This document shows, one piece after another, positions 11,813 through 23,345 of a stretch of 64,000 nt of DNA. The notes below the pieces were generated by a model that was not told where the DNA came from, did no database searches, and saw only the letters and a list, made by a program, of their open reading frames with translations. The stretch is from contig NC_056524.1 of the NCBI RefSeq assembly GCF_019175285.1, forward strand, positions 101,508,645-101,572,644, in the 5' to 3' direction. The position numbers and the translations under genes were made by a program. Each line of letters begins with the position of its first letter. The stretch's first letter is position 1. The stretch is from Sceloporus undulatus (lineage: Eukaryota; Chordata; Lepidosauria; Squamata; Phrynosomatidae).

Positions 11813-12330
11813 TTATATCCTGCTCTCCCCTCCCCCCAAATAATTGGGACACAAAATGGATTACAATTTTATTTTTATTTTTTTTAAAAGTGGGCATTAG
11901 GATAGAATTAAACTAGTATAGTGTTGAAACACACGCTCCAGCTTCTCAACGTCCTTTTTAAATTGTGGTTCCCAGAACTGGACACAGTATTCCAGGTGGG
12001 GCCTGAGCAGAATAGAGTGGCACTATTACTTCCCTTGATCTAGACACTATACTTCTATTAATGCAGCCTAGAATCCCATTGGCCTTTTTAGCTGCCATGC
12101 CACACTGTTGACGCATATTCAACTTGTGTTCTATTAGGACTTCTAGATTCCCGTGTGCCTTCAAACGGCCTGTGGATTTCTGGTTACCCCATTAATTTCA
12201 TAGGAATTTGTTTCCTGTTCTCCCTCCCCCCAAATGGGACTGAAAATGGGTTTAAAAGAACAATGCAATTAAAAACATATAAAAAGAGAGTAAAAACATG
12301 CTAAAGAGAGCCTAAGAGCATTTTCTTAGG
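11813..12330 (-). mobile_element. CR1-type LINE fragments, reversed
   Basis: On the minus strand 12164-11958 translates to KLNMRQQCGMAAKKANGILG and a REVIVPLYSA block, the well-known CR1/L3 reverse-transcriptase C-terminus. Flanking pieces (11813-11890, 12190-12330) look like 3' tails. The copy is truncated at both ends. Confidence 0.75.
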
Positions 12331-12699
12331 CAAAGAAGAGGATTTTTTTTTTGCCAATATAGCAAACAGCACATGAACACTAAATAATCTCATTTCTCGG
12401 GGTGGAGGTGGGTATGAAGAAGTGCCAGCTCCAGGACAGGGCAGATAGACCTCCCAAATGAAAGTTTGGGAAATGAGCCAGTGGATATACTATGATGCCA
12501 AAACAACAACAGCGCTCACCAAGGGAATTGCCATATGATGTGTTTTATTAATGCACTTTTGCATTTTCCACAGATGTGATGGGAATGTAAAACTTTCCAA
12601 CAGCTATAATGTGTTTGATTTTTAATGCCTCATTTCCAGGTTCTAACATTCACACATGCAAAGAGCAGTCTTTTTATTTTTATGTGAAAACTGCAGAAT

Positions 12700-12905
12700 G
12701 AGCCAGTGTGATGTATCAGTTTGAGCATTGTCTGAAGTCTGAAGATGAGGGTTCGAATCTATGCTCAGCTGTGGAAACCCACTGGGTGAGCTTGGGCAAG
12801 TCACACACACAGGAATACAAATTCCCTCTGAACAAATCTTGCCAAGAAAGCCCCATGATAGGTCACCTTAAATAGGAAACAACTTGAAGGTACACAACAA
12901 CAGTA
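12700..12905 (+). mobile_element. Sauria-type SINE
   Basis: Head GAGCCAGTGTGATGTATCAG, B-box-like GGGTTCGAATC and an ACACAACAACAG end. Confidence 0.78.
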
Positions 12906-13017
12906 AATAGCATTCTGTACTCACATCACTGGGTGAGATGTATAGCTCTTTCCATCATTCATTTCCCTGTGTAATTGCTGAAATTATGTTGGAAAAGCAT
13001 CTAGAATAGCCTTCTGC

Positions 13018-13135
13018 AATATGGTGCTCTCACATTTGTTGGACTACAATTCCCATTGCCCACAAGCTTCCATGGTCAGTGGTATTGGGACTTGTCCAAC
13101 ACATCTGGAGGGGGCTAGTTTGGGAAAAGTTAATC
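13018..13135. mobile_element. interspersed repeat with GGACTACAATTCCCA word
   Basis: TTGGACTACAATTCCCATTG and GGACTTGTCCAACACATCTG resemble a short inverted-repeat family common in lizards. Only one copy is clear here. Confidence 0.4.
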
Positions 13136-14149
13136 TAGATAATCAGAGGACAAATGGGCACGAGTTGAACATTAAAAACAGAAATACTGTATCCAGACAC
13201 TGGCTTTTCTGGACTTTCTATTGTTGCTGAGGAGCTGTCTTCAAAACAGTTTCAAAGAGAGACTGGAAAGAGAAACAGCTGAATTAGGACACACCTAGAA
13301 AATCCAGTAAATTGGCAGTGGTCTGAACAGAGATAATGGTTTCTTGGCACAGTAGATATTAAAACACTGGTTGACATTCCAGGTAGTAGGTAGGGCTCTG
13401 ATTTATTGCAACAGTTCACTGGTCCTGTGCCCATATCAATGCAGACTGTTTCATAGCATATTTTCCCCTAAGGTATTGCAATAACCATAAGAATGATGAT
13501 GCTTCTTGTATTACCTCTGTGGAAAGTTACCCTGCCAACATATTGTTGATGTGGTCAAGGCCATTCAATCATATTTTGAAATTAAATATATACAGTATAA
13601 GAATGCACACAATGTTAGCCAGTATTATATATCTTCCCACAAAACTATGTGAGAATGTTCAGCAATATCCTTAGTTTGTTCTTTCTTTATAATTCTTCAA
13701 CTGAAACATGTTTTCATACATTTTTGTCTTTTCTCTCCCCCCCTCACCTCCCCATGTTGGCCATGAGAGACACAATAGGCATCAACATTGTTTGGTGCTC
13801 ATTTATCCTTACAATAACGCCTTTACTTTCCATTACATGCCATTCTGGCTGACTTTTGGGCAGCTGTACAGCAGATAGTCTCTGAACAGTACTCACACAA
13901 TAAGAGTACACAGCAGTCTTTAAAATCAGAACAATGAGAGAATTCATCTGGTTTATATCAATGTTGTTGTTCTTGACCACAATAATAGAGAAAATGTATG
14001 CCTTGCCTTGCTATCCTGCTTTATCTAAGCTTTTCCTTTTAAATTTCAAATGTGCCACCTGGGGTTGTTTCAAAAGTGCAGTTGTAGCAGTTGCAGAAAG
14101 AAGTGGAGGGCACACTATAAATAAATAAAAATTCGGTTATCCCTGAAGT
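13136..14149. other. about 1 kb with no recognised feature
   Basis: AT-rich intergenic DNA. I see no gene-like reading frame, RNA gene or familiar repeat. Confidence 0.4.
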
Positions 14150-14575
14150 GTACCTGAAGCCTGAACATTGGACTATGACTCTGGAGAACAGGGTTCGAAT
14201 CCCTGCTTGGCCATGAAAACTCTGGGGAAAGTCACACTTTCTCAACCTCAGGGGAAGGCAAAAGCAGCCCCCCTCCAACTGAACAAATATTGCCAAAAAA
14301 GCCACATGATCGGGTTGCCTTAGGGTTGCAGTAAGTCGGAAATGACTTGAAAGCAGACAACAGTTAGTACTTGATTTATTTTTTGTGGGTTTTTCAGATT
14401 ATGTGGCCATGTTCTAGAAGAATTTCCAGGCAAGCATTCGCTGAAAATGTCAGCCGGAGATGCTGGTGGGTTTTTTGGGGGGAAGAATATGCAAACCTCC
14501 TCTGAAGAAATCTTGCCAAGAAACCCCCATAGGGTCTCCATAAGTTGGAAACAACTTGAAAGCACACAACACACA
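14150..14575 (+). mobile_element. Sauria SINE copy plus mixed SINE/Penelope-end fragment
   Basis: Bases 14150-14362 are a SINE (GACTATGACTCTGGAGAACA head, AAATGACTTGAAAG near its end). Bases 14385-14485 carry ATGTGGCCATGTTCTAGAAG, seen at the ends of Penelope-like fossils elsewhere. Bases 14488-14575 are a second SINE 3' half ending CACACAACACACA. Confidence 0.6.
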
Positions 14576-15570
14576 CCCATTCACTTTGCTCCAGTTGAAC
14601 AGACTGTAGGATGACATCCCTACAGTGCTGGCCTATGGATAGATACTCATAAATTCAACAGGGCTTAATCTCAGGAAAATATATATAGAATTACAGCCTT
14701 AATTGTTACCATGGTAAAAGTCACTGTTATGAGAATACTGAACCACTTTTTAATGGCACACTTAAGTTGATCTCCTAATGATTTATTTTAGCTATGAACA
14801 CAGTTAATATTCCTATTTCAGGACTGCTAACCAAAATCAATAATCCTCTATTAAATGGATTTTACTGCTGCAATACCTTGTATAAATATGTATAAAAGCA
14901 TTCACTGTTATGTGGAGATGGAAGAAAACAAATACACTAAAGAGTACTTCATACTTTAAAAGCACTAAAGAATTGAATGTGGAACTATGTTCTGGAATAG
15001 AAAAATTATGTACGTAGCTGTGCAATGCACTTACAAAATATTGTCAAAAAGAAGCAGAAGCATACCAGTGAAGCAAGAAGCAAATGAAGAACATTACCAG
15101 TGTTTTCAAAGCTTTCTCCACAAATGCTCTGCAATGATAATGATTCATGTAAATATATCACATTTTATCTTCTTCCAGAACACCATTACGCTGGCATCTC
15201 AGTCTACATGCCTTGGAAGCAAATACTAATCCAGCTGTTATGCGAGATGGGAAGAATAAAAGAATGTATGGCTTTCATTTCTCATTCTTTCTCATTCTGT
15301 TCTAGCCCACAAAAATAAAAATTAACATATGTCACCTGCACTGAGGACTGCAAAAACTCTGCAGTTTCTAGTAATTTTATAAGCTCAGAGCTGCAGGAGC
15401 AGCCTACATGAAGAGGCAAGCCTTTTTTCAGGTCATCACCTCTAAATAGAATTTGGACCATCACAGACAACTTCCTGGTTCAATTATTTTCTTTAAATGC
15501 CCTATAGAGTGATGAGGTAGTGGCAAGCCTACATTGTTTCTTCACTTCCTTCTTTACTTCTTTAAAGACA

Positions 15571-15705
15571 CAGCTATGTTAGTCTGGAAAATTAGGATAC
15601 AACGGGATCTTTGAGACTAATTGTAAGAGAGAAATTGGTAGCATGAAATTTCATAGATGAGCCTACTTCCTCAGATGCACGGAGTAGAGTGGAAAGTCCC
15701 GGGAC
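15571..15705. mobile_element. foldback repeat half, TTAGTCTCAAAGGTGCTACAA family
   Basis: It has the ATGTTAGTCTGGAAAATTAG start and CTACTTCCTCAGATGCACG end of the family. Confidence 0.5.
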
Positions 15706-15708
15706 ACA

Positions 15709-15865
15709 GGGACGTAGCCAGGATTTTGGGAAGGGGGGGGGCTCAGGCTAAGTGCCACCATTATAATGGAGCTTGGGCGTGGCAGCACAGCAGCGCACAC
15801 CATTAATTATATCTTACAGAAGGGTGGGTCCAGACCCCACGGATCCCCCTGGACTACGTCCCTAC
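15709..15865. mobile_element. short DNA element with GGGACGTAG inverted ends
   Basis: It begins CAGGGACGTAGCCAGGATTT and ends GGACTACGTCCCTA; the ends are inverted. A clean target duplication is not seen. Confidence 0.5.
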
Positions 15866-15877
15866 GGGGCAGGCAGG

Positions 15878-16100
15878 ATGACCAGATTTCATAACCATAA
15901 AGGAGGACAAGGCACCACAAAATGTAAAACTCTCAAGACAAATATAGGATATTACAAGATAAAAGCTAAAACACAATTATAAACATAAATTCATGCTTCT
16001 TAGCCATGCTCGAAATGGAGGACATTTTGAAATTCATCCTGGACAGAAGATTGGCATGTAGGACATGTCCTGGAAAAGGAGGACATCTGGTCACCTTGGG
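15878..16100. mobile_element. short DNA element, GGTGACCAGATGTCC family
   Basis: It runs from GATGACCAGATTTCA to GGACATCTGGTCACC, inverted ends. Relatives lie at 60650-60893 and 62380-62577. Confidence 0.55.
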
Positions 16101-16390
16101 GGCAGGCCTATTTAGCAATCTGTGTGAGAATGTCCATAAGAATGCAAAACTTTGTGGATGTGGAAATGAGGTGACAGATTCAGTTTTAATTAAGGTTGCT
16201 GGGGACAAGGCAAAGAATGTCACCTAAAGGGAAGGTGAGTGGATAACCATATAAATGAGTATTGGGATGTAGTATGGAAACCGAAAAGAAGACATGAACT
16301 GGTCAACAGAGCCCCCCATGAGGCTGTGTTATAATGTGTGTAGTGTGCTAGGAAACCTTTACTTCTAAAACAAACTGAGGGTAGAATTCA

Positions 16391-16862
16391 GAGACATAGC
16401 CATGTTTGTCTGGAATATCAGTGTGCAAAGGAACCTTGTAGCACCTTTGCAACTAATTATGTAGGAGAAGTTGTAGCATAAGCTTTCATAGACTTGGGGC
16501 AAAACAGGCCGCACTGAAGGAGTGGCTTCTGGCTGCCCTTTGAGCACTAGATCGGGGCCAGGGCAACAGCATGCTGCGGCCCTGATCCAGCACATTCCTG
16601 GCACAAAAAGAAGCGGCAGAAAGCTGCTCCTTTTTTGCACTGGGAAAAAGGTGCCTTTGCCACTGCGGCGGCAGTTTTTCCACATTTTGGCGAAGTCTAA
16701 ATGCTACGCTACCAAAATGCTGCCATCATGTGGTTGCTCAGAGCGGCTTCTTGCCATGTTCCTAGTGGCTTGGGGGCATGCGTTGTGCGTATCCATGCCT
16801 GCAAGCCGCTGGGTATGTGCTGCATTTTACCCGTCTGTTTTCCCAGTTGGTCTACTTTCTCA
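16391..16862. mobile_element. foldback repeat split by a GC-rich element
   Basis: The left half ends near 16497 at CATAGACTTGG and the right half resumes near 16848 with GTCTACTTTCTCAGATGCAT, which are adjacent in intact family members. Confidence 0.55.
16498..16848. mobile_element. GC-rich MITE-like element with GGGCAAAACAG inverted ends
   Basis: It begins GGGGCAAAACAGGCC and ends CCCGTCTGTTTTCCCA; inverted, these share GGG-AAAACAG-C. The interior is GC-rich and has local hairpins. It inserted inside the foldback repeat. Confidence 0.55.
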
Positions 16863-17809
16863 GATGCATGGGGTGAAATTATGCCCAGGAAAGACTGTTA
16901 TAATTAGATTGTATGAATATCTATGGAAATGCAAAACATGTGGGCATGGTGACAAGTTCAGCTTTAATTATGGTTATCGAAGGATAGGGACAGGAGGGAA
17001 GATATTGCCTATGGCCAAGGTGGGTGGGTGTCCATATGAAATGGGAGGGAGTTTAGGAATGTGCTCTGGGTAGTCAGAGAACCAAAAGGGAGCTATGCTA
17101 AACTGGCTAAGAGTGTCCAGTCAGTGTTATTATATGTGTAGTGCCCCGGGAAGCCATTGTCTTTGTTCAACCCACTGTTGATAGACTGGAGTTTGTGACT
17201 ATATTGTAATTCAGCTGTTTTTCTTTATTATCTCCCTCTGTTGTTTTTCTGTTCAAGGACCACTGTCCTGAGGTCAGAGGTAGAATGCCCAGGAAGACTG
17301 AAGTGTTGTGCAACAGGCTTTTGTGTATTCACGTTTCTAATATCTGATTTATGTCCATTTATTCTCTGGCATAGAGACTGGTCTGTTTCCTGAATGCAGA
17401 GTACTGAAGGGCATCATTGACCGAGGATTGCATTAGAAGATGAGCAAGTTAAAGTGTCTCTAATATTGTGAGCTATGTGATTAGGTGCTGTGATGACATT
17501 TTCCAAGTAGATGTGTGGGCAGAGTTGGCATCTGGGTTTGTGGCTTGTATGTCTTGTATGTGTCTCCCCACCTGTGTTGTACATTCCCCTGAAAGTAAAG
17601 AACTGTTTCAGATTGGGAGGCTGTCTGTAGGCCAGGAAAGATCTTTCTACCAAGAAGAGCCTTTTAGAGGGCAGCATTATTGTTCAAAATAGGCTGTACT
17701 TCAGCGATGATACATCTGAGTGGGTTTAGTTGGGAGCTGTATTTGACCACTAGTGGGGTTATGTAATTTCATGTCTTCACTTCTGTTGTGTAATAGACCC
17801 CCCCCCTTT

Positions 17810-18030
17810 AATAGAATTTTTGTCATGTGCCTCCAAGTTCTAACTTATGGCAACCCTATCTCAGGGTTTTCTTGGTAAGGTTTGTTCAGAGTGGGTTTAC
17901 CTTTGCTTTCCTCTGAGGCTTAGAGAATGCAACTTGCTGAAGGTCACCCAGTGGGTTTCCACAGCCCAGCAGGGATTCAAACTCTGGTCTCTAGAGATGT
18001 GGTCCAACACTTAAACACACTGGCTGGTGT
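17810..18030 (-). mobile_element. Sauria-type SINE, reversed
   Basis: It shows TTGTCATGTGCCTCCAAG at the left, GGATTCAAACTCTGGTCTC (reverse B-box region), and ends near CACACTGGCTGG. Confidence 0.78.
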
Positions 18031-18556
18031 ATAAGGAGAGAGAAATTCAAAAACCAATGCAATATAATATAAAGCAAACTGACACACATTTATAACCAAC
18101 ATATGCAAGAATGTAAAACAATATTAAACTAAAATTCCAAAAGCTTTGGGAAACAATTTTTTTTCTAAAAATAGATTTAAAAACAAAACTGTTTCACATT
18201 AATCCATCTTTCTTTTTTTATAAAAATCCAACCAAAAACTCTCTTCTGATATGGCTGCTGGCATTTAAATATACCCAACTTTCTCAAAGGCCAAATTTTA
18301 TTTATAGCTTTATTGTATTTTTAAAAATTCCTGCGATGATTTGCACAGAAGTAGTTATGTTGAAAAGAAAAACAGAATCAAGGGGAAGGGGGAAGATATG
18401 CCATTAAAAGTAGACATATGCATAGAAGTCCTGCCACCTTCAGTAGGATTTACCTTCAGGAAATTGTACAGATAGTCATTTGTCTAGATAATGTTTAATT
18501 CAACAGTGCTTGCAGTTGGACTGCTGCCACATTCCTGAATACCTCATCACTTAAGC
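18031..18556. other. stretch with no recognised feature
   Basis: AT-rich intergenic DNA without gene signals or a repeat I can name. Confidence 0.4.
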
Positions 18557-18966
18557 CAGGTGGGCAAATGTAGGAGGCTAGCGGGCCACATTAGCCCTCA
18601 ATGAGTCCTTGCAGACTGCACCCCCCCATGCCCCTCCAAAATAAAAAGATGCCTTCTAAGGGAGATGGGGGCATTTTTGCTATATTTTTAGTGTCCTGCC
18701 CACCAGCCAATTTAGGCCCAGCCAGGAGAAGCCCTTTTTAACAAGGAGTTGGAAATAACTTCCTTTTCATTTCTTGTTTCAGAAAAGACCTCTTAGATCT
18801 AAACTGGCCCATGGGGGCAAAACTTTCCATGTCCCCAGAACACATTGGGGACAAAATTAATTTGTGTTTTTTTTTAAATTGCAAAATAAATACTTCAGGG
18901 CCCTGGGGGCCAAAAAACACAGCTGGGGCCCACATACAGCCTGCAGGACATAGTTTGCCTACCCAG
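18557..18966. mobile_element. hAT-type element
   Basis: It begins CAGGTGGGCAAATG and ends GTTTGCCTACCCAG, inverted hAT-like ends. The flanking octamers (ACTTAAGC and CGTAAGAG) match only in part. It may be related to 42889-43223. Confidence 0.6.
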
Positions 18967-19829
18967 CGTAAGAGAAAATTCACGAGTGGACAGTAGTTGA
19001 TACGTCTTTGGAGCTCAGTGTGGGATTCTTCCCTTGAGATGGCTGCAACTATTTCTTCCCTCAATAATAAGACACTAATAATCACCTGGTTCTCACTGCC
19101 AGACCCTTTGTCTCAGTTTAACTAACCAAGCTGGGCAAGGATCAGAAGTGCTGGTGACTAAACAACCTTTCCAAGCATCATGTCAATATCCTCAGTCTTC
19201 ACCTGCAGGAACTGATACCATAAAACTAGGTCAGTGGTACTCTGGATACTTCCACCGAAACTGTATTGATAATCATCTCAAGATGAAGTATGAGCTACTT
19301 TGTCGTTAACAGTGCTGAGCAAACATATTGTAGCATAAAGTAAAATATATGTAGGGTATAATATATGTAATAAGGTAAGGATCTGTTGGGATTGGGAAGG
19401 GATGAGAGAATGAAATGTTGGGAGTGACTAATAATTAGCTGAATGTTTTATGTGTTGTTTTATGTGACAACGTGTATGCAGAAAAAAGAGATAAGATCAG
19501 CAGTTAAATTCAGCTAGGATTAAAAACTGATAAGGATAGTTTGTAGCTTCGATTAGGAATCAGACATGTTACATAAGTAACTGTATATTGAACTACTTGT
19601 TTAATAAATTATTTTTGTATTGTACATATATTGGAGCACTAGCATAGTGCTATTGTTGAGTTCAGACACATGGTGTCTGTCATGGCAACAGTGGCTCAAG
19701 AGCAGTGGTATCTAGCTGTGGGATTACAGGAAAAAAAGGTCTCATACATGAACAGTGAAGGTTCCCATAAGTGGTGTTGGCATTGGTTGGTTAGGGGAGG
19801 TCTTCACATTTCGTGCCATAGTGGTGGAG

Positions 19830-20230
19830 TAAGTACAACTTCTCACAGAGACTATGGTCAAGCAATCAGAAAAAGACTTAAGATTTGGAAGGGCAATTCA
19901 GCTTTACTGAGCATTATCTTTTCCAGTGAGTCATGTTGTCCCATGATATATCCAAAGTACCATAACCTCAGTTTAATCATTTTGGTTCACAGTGAGAGTT
20001 CAGGCTTGATTTGCTCTATGACCCATTTAGTGGTCATTTTGGCTGTCCATGGTATCTGCAGAATGCCACTCCAGGACTAGATTTCAAATACATTGATCTC
20101 ACTGTAAATTTTCTTCACTCTCTTCACAGCTTCCACATTCATACATAATAATTAGAAGTACCACAGCATGGATGATCCTGACATATCTTTAGACTGAAGT
20201 GTAAAGTTCATATCTTTACACAGAAGAGTA
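19830..20230 (-). mobile_element. non-LTR LINE fragment, reversed (tentative)
   Basis: On the minus strand the section near 19920-19970 reads like the common LINE word 'YFGHIMRHDSLEK..ML', with decay. Bases near 20110-20150 recur in CNOT11 intron 1 at 24090-24140. Confidence 0.4.
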
Positions 20231-21105
20231 AAGTTCCTTCATAATTGCACTTGTTAGCCAACAGTCCCTGAGAAATGGACAAGAGAATTAGAACAGAATT
20301 GCTATAATCCGTCAGAGATGTTGCCATCTCTCAGATATTGGAGTCTTTCTCCCCATTTTAAAAAAAGAAAATATTTTCCAAAATGTCTCAGTGCTTAAGT
20401 CCATGACATATAATGCACATTATGTGTAGTTTGCCCCACTCTTTTCATGGCATCTTGTTGCTCTGCTCGTAAATTATTTGTGTTTCTGCTGTGTGACGAT
20501 AGCGCAACTGTAATCTGGATGGGTTGGGGGGCTGATTTTGGCAGCCTAATGTCAGGTATGGGTGATATTGCTTGTCAATGGCCATCTTATGATAGGAGTT
20601 GTAGTGCAGCTCAGTCTCTGGAGAGAATCATGCTGGAGAAGGCTGACTAGATGACCAGGACATTTTCTCCACCTCAGCCTCTGAATCCATGAAAAGGGCA
20701 ACTTCTACTGACTGAGAAAATGTGTGTGAAGCACTCTGGAAAAAGTACTGTCTACATGTTCACTATTACCTGGTGTCATTTACTCTGAAAGATGTTGCTA
20801 ATGCTATATTCAGATTACCATCTTCAACATTGCTTCTGTATAGAGGTTGTGAAACACTGAATTACTCAGCAAGCAGTCAGCAAGAAATAAGAGAGAAAGT
20901 CAGTGAAGAGGCCTGAAAACGAACTCTTCTAGTTAATATTCATACTAACATTCCGTTTATATTTGGCAAGCCTTCTTTCAGTCTTATTCTATGCATACAA
21001 AACCCATGGAATCAATATGACATTTACCTGTACTTCAAGTGCATGTGACAGTGAGTGTGTTGTGCATGTGCCGGCGTCAAGTCACCTGTTGACCTATGGG
21101 ACACC
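20231..21105. other. stretch with no recognised feature
   Basis: No conserved frame or RNA gene seen. The segment near 20560-20650 may be an old repeat. Confidence 0.35.
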
Positions 21106-21310
21106 ATCAATTTCATACGGTTTTATTTATTTATTCTATTTACATCCTGCTTTTCCCATAAAATTGGGACTCAAAGAAGCTCACAATTAAAAAAAAACAT
21201 ACAGAGAGAGATGTTTGCATACAAACATATACAGAAAGAGAGCCTAAGCGAGTTTTCTTAGGCAAGGCATACTCAAAGAAGGTTTTCCCACTTTCTTCCT
21301 CTGAAATACA
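21106..21310 (-). mobile_element. LINE 3' tail fragment, reversed
   Basis: TTTATTTATTTATTCTATTT at the left and the AGCCTAAGCGAGTTTTCTTA section resemble the tail fragment at 12190-12330. Confidence 0.45.
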
Positions 21311-21360
21311 GCCTACAGCACCTAGCATTTGTTGGTAGTCTCTCAGATCTCATCTAATTA

Positions 21361-21520
21361 TCTTCCCCTCCACCATTCCCTTCTCCTTTTGTGTCGTGTC
21401 TTTTTAGATTGTAAGCCTGAGGGCAGGGAACCGTCTAATTAAAGGGATTGTATGTACAGTGCTGTGTAAATTTACAGCGCTTTATAAATAAAGCATAATA
21501 ATAATAATAATAATAATAAT
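21361..21520 (+). mobile_element. L2/CR1-group retroelement 3' end with (AAT)n tail
   Basis: Near-identical to 231-371: TTTTGTGTCGTGTCTTTTTA, GATTGTAAGCCTGAGGGCAG and TTTATAAATAAAGCATAATA followed by AAT repeats. Confidence 0.6.
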
Positions 21521-21557
21521 TAGAAGCTAAGCAGCATCAGCCTTGGTTTGTAATTGG

Positions 21558-21599
<42 letters not shown>

Positions 21600-21637
21600 C
21601 CAATTACAAACCAAGGCTGATGCTGCTTAGCTTCTAA
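21520..21637. repeat. perfect 41-bp inverted repeat around (ATT)n
   Basis: The left arm 21520-21560 is the exact reverse complement of the right arm 21597-21637; the 36-base spacer is an ATT run. The arm contains AGAAGCTAAGCAGCATCAG, which is 5S-rRNA-like, and the right arm runs on into 5S-SINE-like sequence to about 21685. Confidence 0.9.
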
Positions 21638-21692
21638 GGTCAGATGGGAATAGGTGCTTTTAGGGTACTGCAGTCTTCAAAGGCTGGAGACT

Positions 21693-21902
21693 GAGGGCCG
21701 AAACAGACAGGCCAAAATGAAGCTGCTTTGGGTCCCTTTGGAGGTATGCTGTTTAAATGATGCATGCGTCTTAAGAGGCCAGAAGCTGCACCAAAGCCAT
21801 GCTCCAGTCCTTAGGACTGCTTTGGCGCATGCAGCATTTAAACAGCATACTTCCATAGTGACCCAAAGCAGCTTTATTTTGGCCTGTCTGTTTGGGCCCA
21901 GA
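21693..21902. mobile_element. long foldback element, ACAGACAGGCCAAAAT family
   Basis: The two arms (about 100 bases) are inverted copies running from GGGCC...ACAGACAGGCC through GCTGCTTTGGGTC and GTATGCTGTTTAAATGATGC to the centre. Sister copies: 40331-40532 and 44508-44740. Confidence 0.75.
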
Positions 21903-22118
21903 GTGAAGGGCAGGAAATAAGTACAGTATTGTTTCAGGACTTGTGGAATTGCTCTGCTTGTTGTTACGTCTCCCTCTGCAGAAGCTGGTGGTGAGAGATG
22001 AGAGAAGAGCCCACCCCTGCTCCTCACAACCTGTTAAATATTAAAACAAATAATGCATATACGTATTTACTTTGCCCCTTCCATCTCCTTTCCCACCTCA
22101 AAAGCACCAGAGAGCTCT

Positions 22119-22215
22119 GTCAGAGAGGGCTAAATGGTTCACAGAAATACAAATCCCAGCATTCCATAGCAGTTAAAGCAGTGACAAACTGGATTATTTG
22201 TGCAATGCACAGATG
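22119..22215. mobile_element. half copy of the CTGCAGAAATAATCC foldback family
   Basis: AATACAAATCCCAGCATTCC and GTGACAAACTGGATTATTTG match the right half of the family. Confidence 0.55.
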
Positions 22216-22459
22216 CACCTTGAAATGCAGTTTGTTTATGATATAACTTATCTGTTGATCATAAAAAAATGGTACACAATGCACCATGGAAATAAAGTTA
22301 AAATAAAAACAGAACGGCAAATAAAACATTTTACATAATAATTAAAAAATAAAACATTTTTTAAAGCAGGGAGTATATTAAAAAAGGGCACTGAAGCAAC
22401 TACTTTCCCCCTTGAGGTTCAAGAAAACGGAAACATATTTGCTGGAAAGGACAACAGAG

Positions 22460-22672
22460 GCTGCATCTGCACTGCAGAAATAATCCAGATTGATACCACT
22501 TTAACTGCTCTGGCTCCATCCCAGGGAACCCTGGCATTCATAGTACTTTGCCAGACCTCTCTGACAAAGAAAGCCAAAATATCCCACAAATATACAAAAC
22601 CCCAAGATTCTGTAGGACAGGGTCGTGACAATTAAAGCGGTATCAACCCGCGTTATCTCCGCAGTGCAGACA
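22460..22672. mobile_element. full copy of the CTGCAGAAATAATCC foldback family
   Basis: It opens GCACTGCAGAAATAATCC and closes GCGTTATCTCCGCAGTGCAG, with inverted arms. It ends about 45 bases before the first CCAAT box of CNOT11. Confidence 0.7.
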
Positions 22673-22718
22673 AAAAAGCCTGGCGGCAGGGCAGCTGAGA
22701 GCCACGGTCCAGGTGCTG

Positions 22719-22834
22719 CCAATCACTTTGATTGACAAACGCGTTCCACCTGGGCCAGGAGACAGCCAATCCCGTGACACCTTCGTTCAACCAATCACCG
22801 TCTTTCTCTCAAGCACCCATCCTGGAGGACCAAT
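22719..22834 (+). promoter_or_regulatory. four CCAAT boxes upstream of CNOT11
   Basis: Same-orientation CCAAT motifs lie at 22719-22723, 22766-22770, 22791-22795 and 22830-22834, all followed by C, as NF-Y sites prefer. They precede the GC-rich initiation region by roughly 100-200 bases. A TATA box is not visible. Confidence 0.55.
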
Positions 22835-22984
22835 CCCGTTTTCCCAAAGAACACGCTGGAGCTCTATTTGGATGCCTTATAGGGCTTCTCCAGGTGCTGT
22901 TTCCCGAGTTTTGGCGACAGTGCTGAAAAAGACGCGGCGGCGACTTACGGCCGCCGTTAAAGAAGGTGAGGGGTGAAGAAGAAG

Positions 22985-23345
22985 TCGCTGGGTAGGCAAG
23001 AGCGCATGCGCGAAAGCAGGAGGGGCTGGGCTACTGTTTCTGAGGCGGTTTGGTAGGAGAGAGCGCATGCGCGAAAGCAGGAGGTGCGGGGCTCAGCTAG
23101 CGTTTCTGAGGCGGGTAGGCGAGAGCGCATGCGGACAAGCAGATGGGGCGGGGCTCAGCTAGTGTTTCTGAGGCGCCTGGGGTTCAGTAGGCGAGAGCGC
23201 ATGCGCGCAAGTAGGCGGGACTGGGCTAGTATTTCTGAGGCGGTTCGGTAGGCGAGAGCGCATGTGTGGAAGCAGAAGGTGCGGGGCGGGGCTAGCGTTT
23301 CTGAAGCGCCTGGGGTCCGGTAGGCGAAGGCGCATGCGCGCAACC
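22985..23345 (+). repeat. promoter minisatellite of six NRF1-type sites upstream of CNOT11
   Basis: About six tandem units of 61 or 72 bases share the frame GGTAGGCGAGAGCGCATGCG, then a purine-rich stretch and GTTTCTGAGGCG. The NRF1-like decamers start at 23002, 23063, 23125, 23197, 23258 and 23330; four read GCGCATGCGC exactly. The long units carry an extra CGCCTGGGG block. The array stops about 100 bases before the CNOT11 ATG, so it probably spans the transcription start. Confidence 0.85.

Larger units (their letters stand above)
16100..17760 (-). mobile_element. Penelope-like retroelement fossil, split by later insertions
   Basis: Bases 16100-16375 and 16880-17760 resemble the region 58580-59330, which carries GIY-YIG endonuclease-like words on the minus strand. 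The two pieces here are separated by a foldback repeat that itself holds a GC-rich element. The copy is broken in several places and old. Confidence 0.55.

Noticed and set aside
16522-17073. 183-codon plus-strand frame
   Set aside because: It runs across the boundary of a GC-rich element, a foldback and a Penelope-like fossil, so it cannot be one gene.
19300-19720. Possible LTR-like stretch followed by a tRNA-primer-site-like TGGTATC word
   Set aside because: No paired terminal repeat, no coding remnant of that class and no clear target duplication, so no element is claimed.
22950-22966. Splice-donor-like AAG|GTGAGG that could end a non-coding first exon of CNOT11
   Set aside because: No matching acceptor or transcript evidence; the array of NRF1-type sites follows directly.
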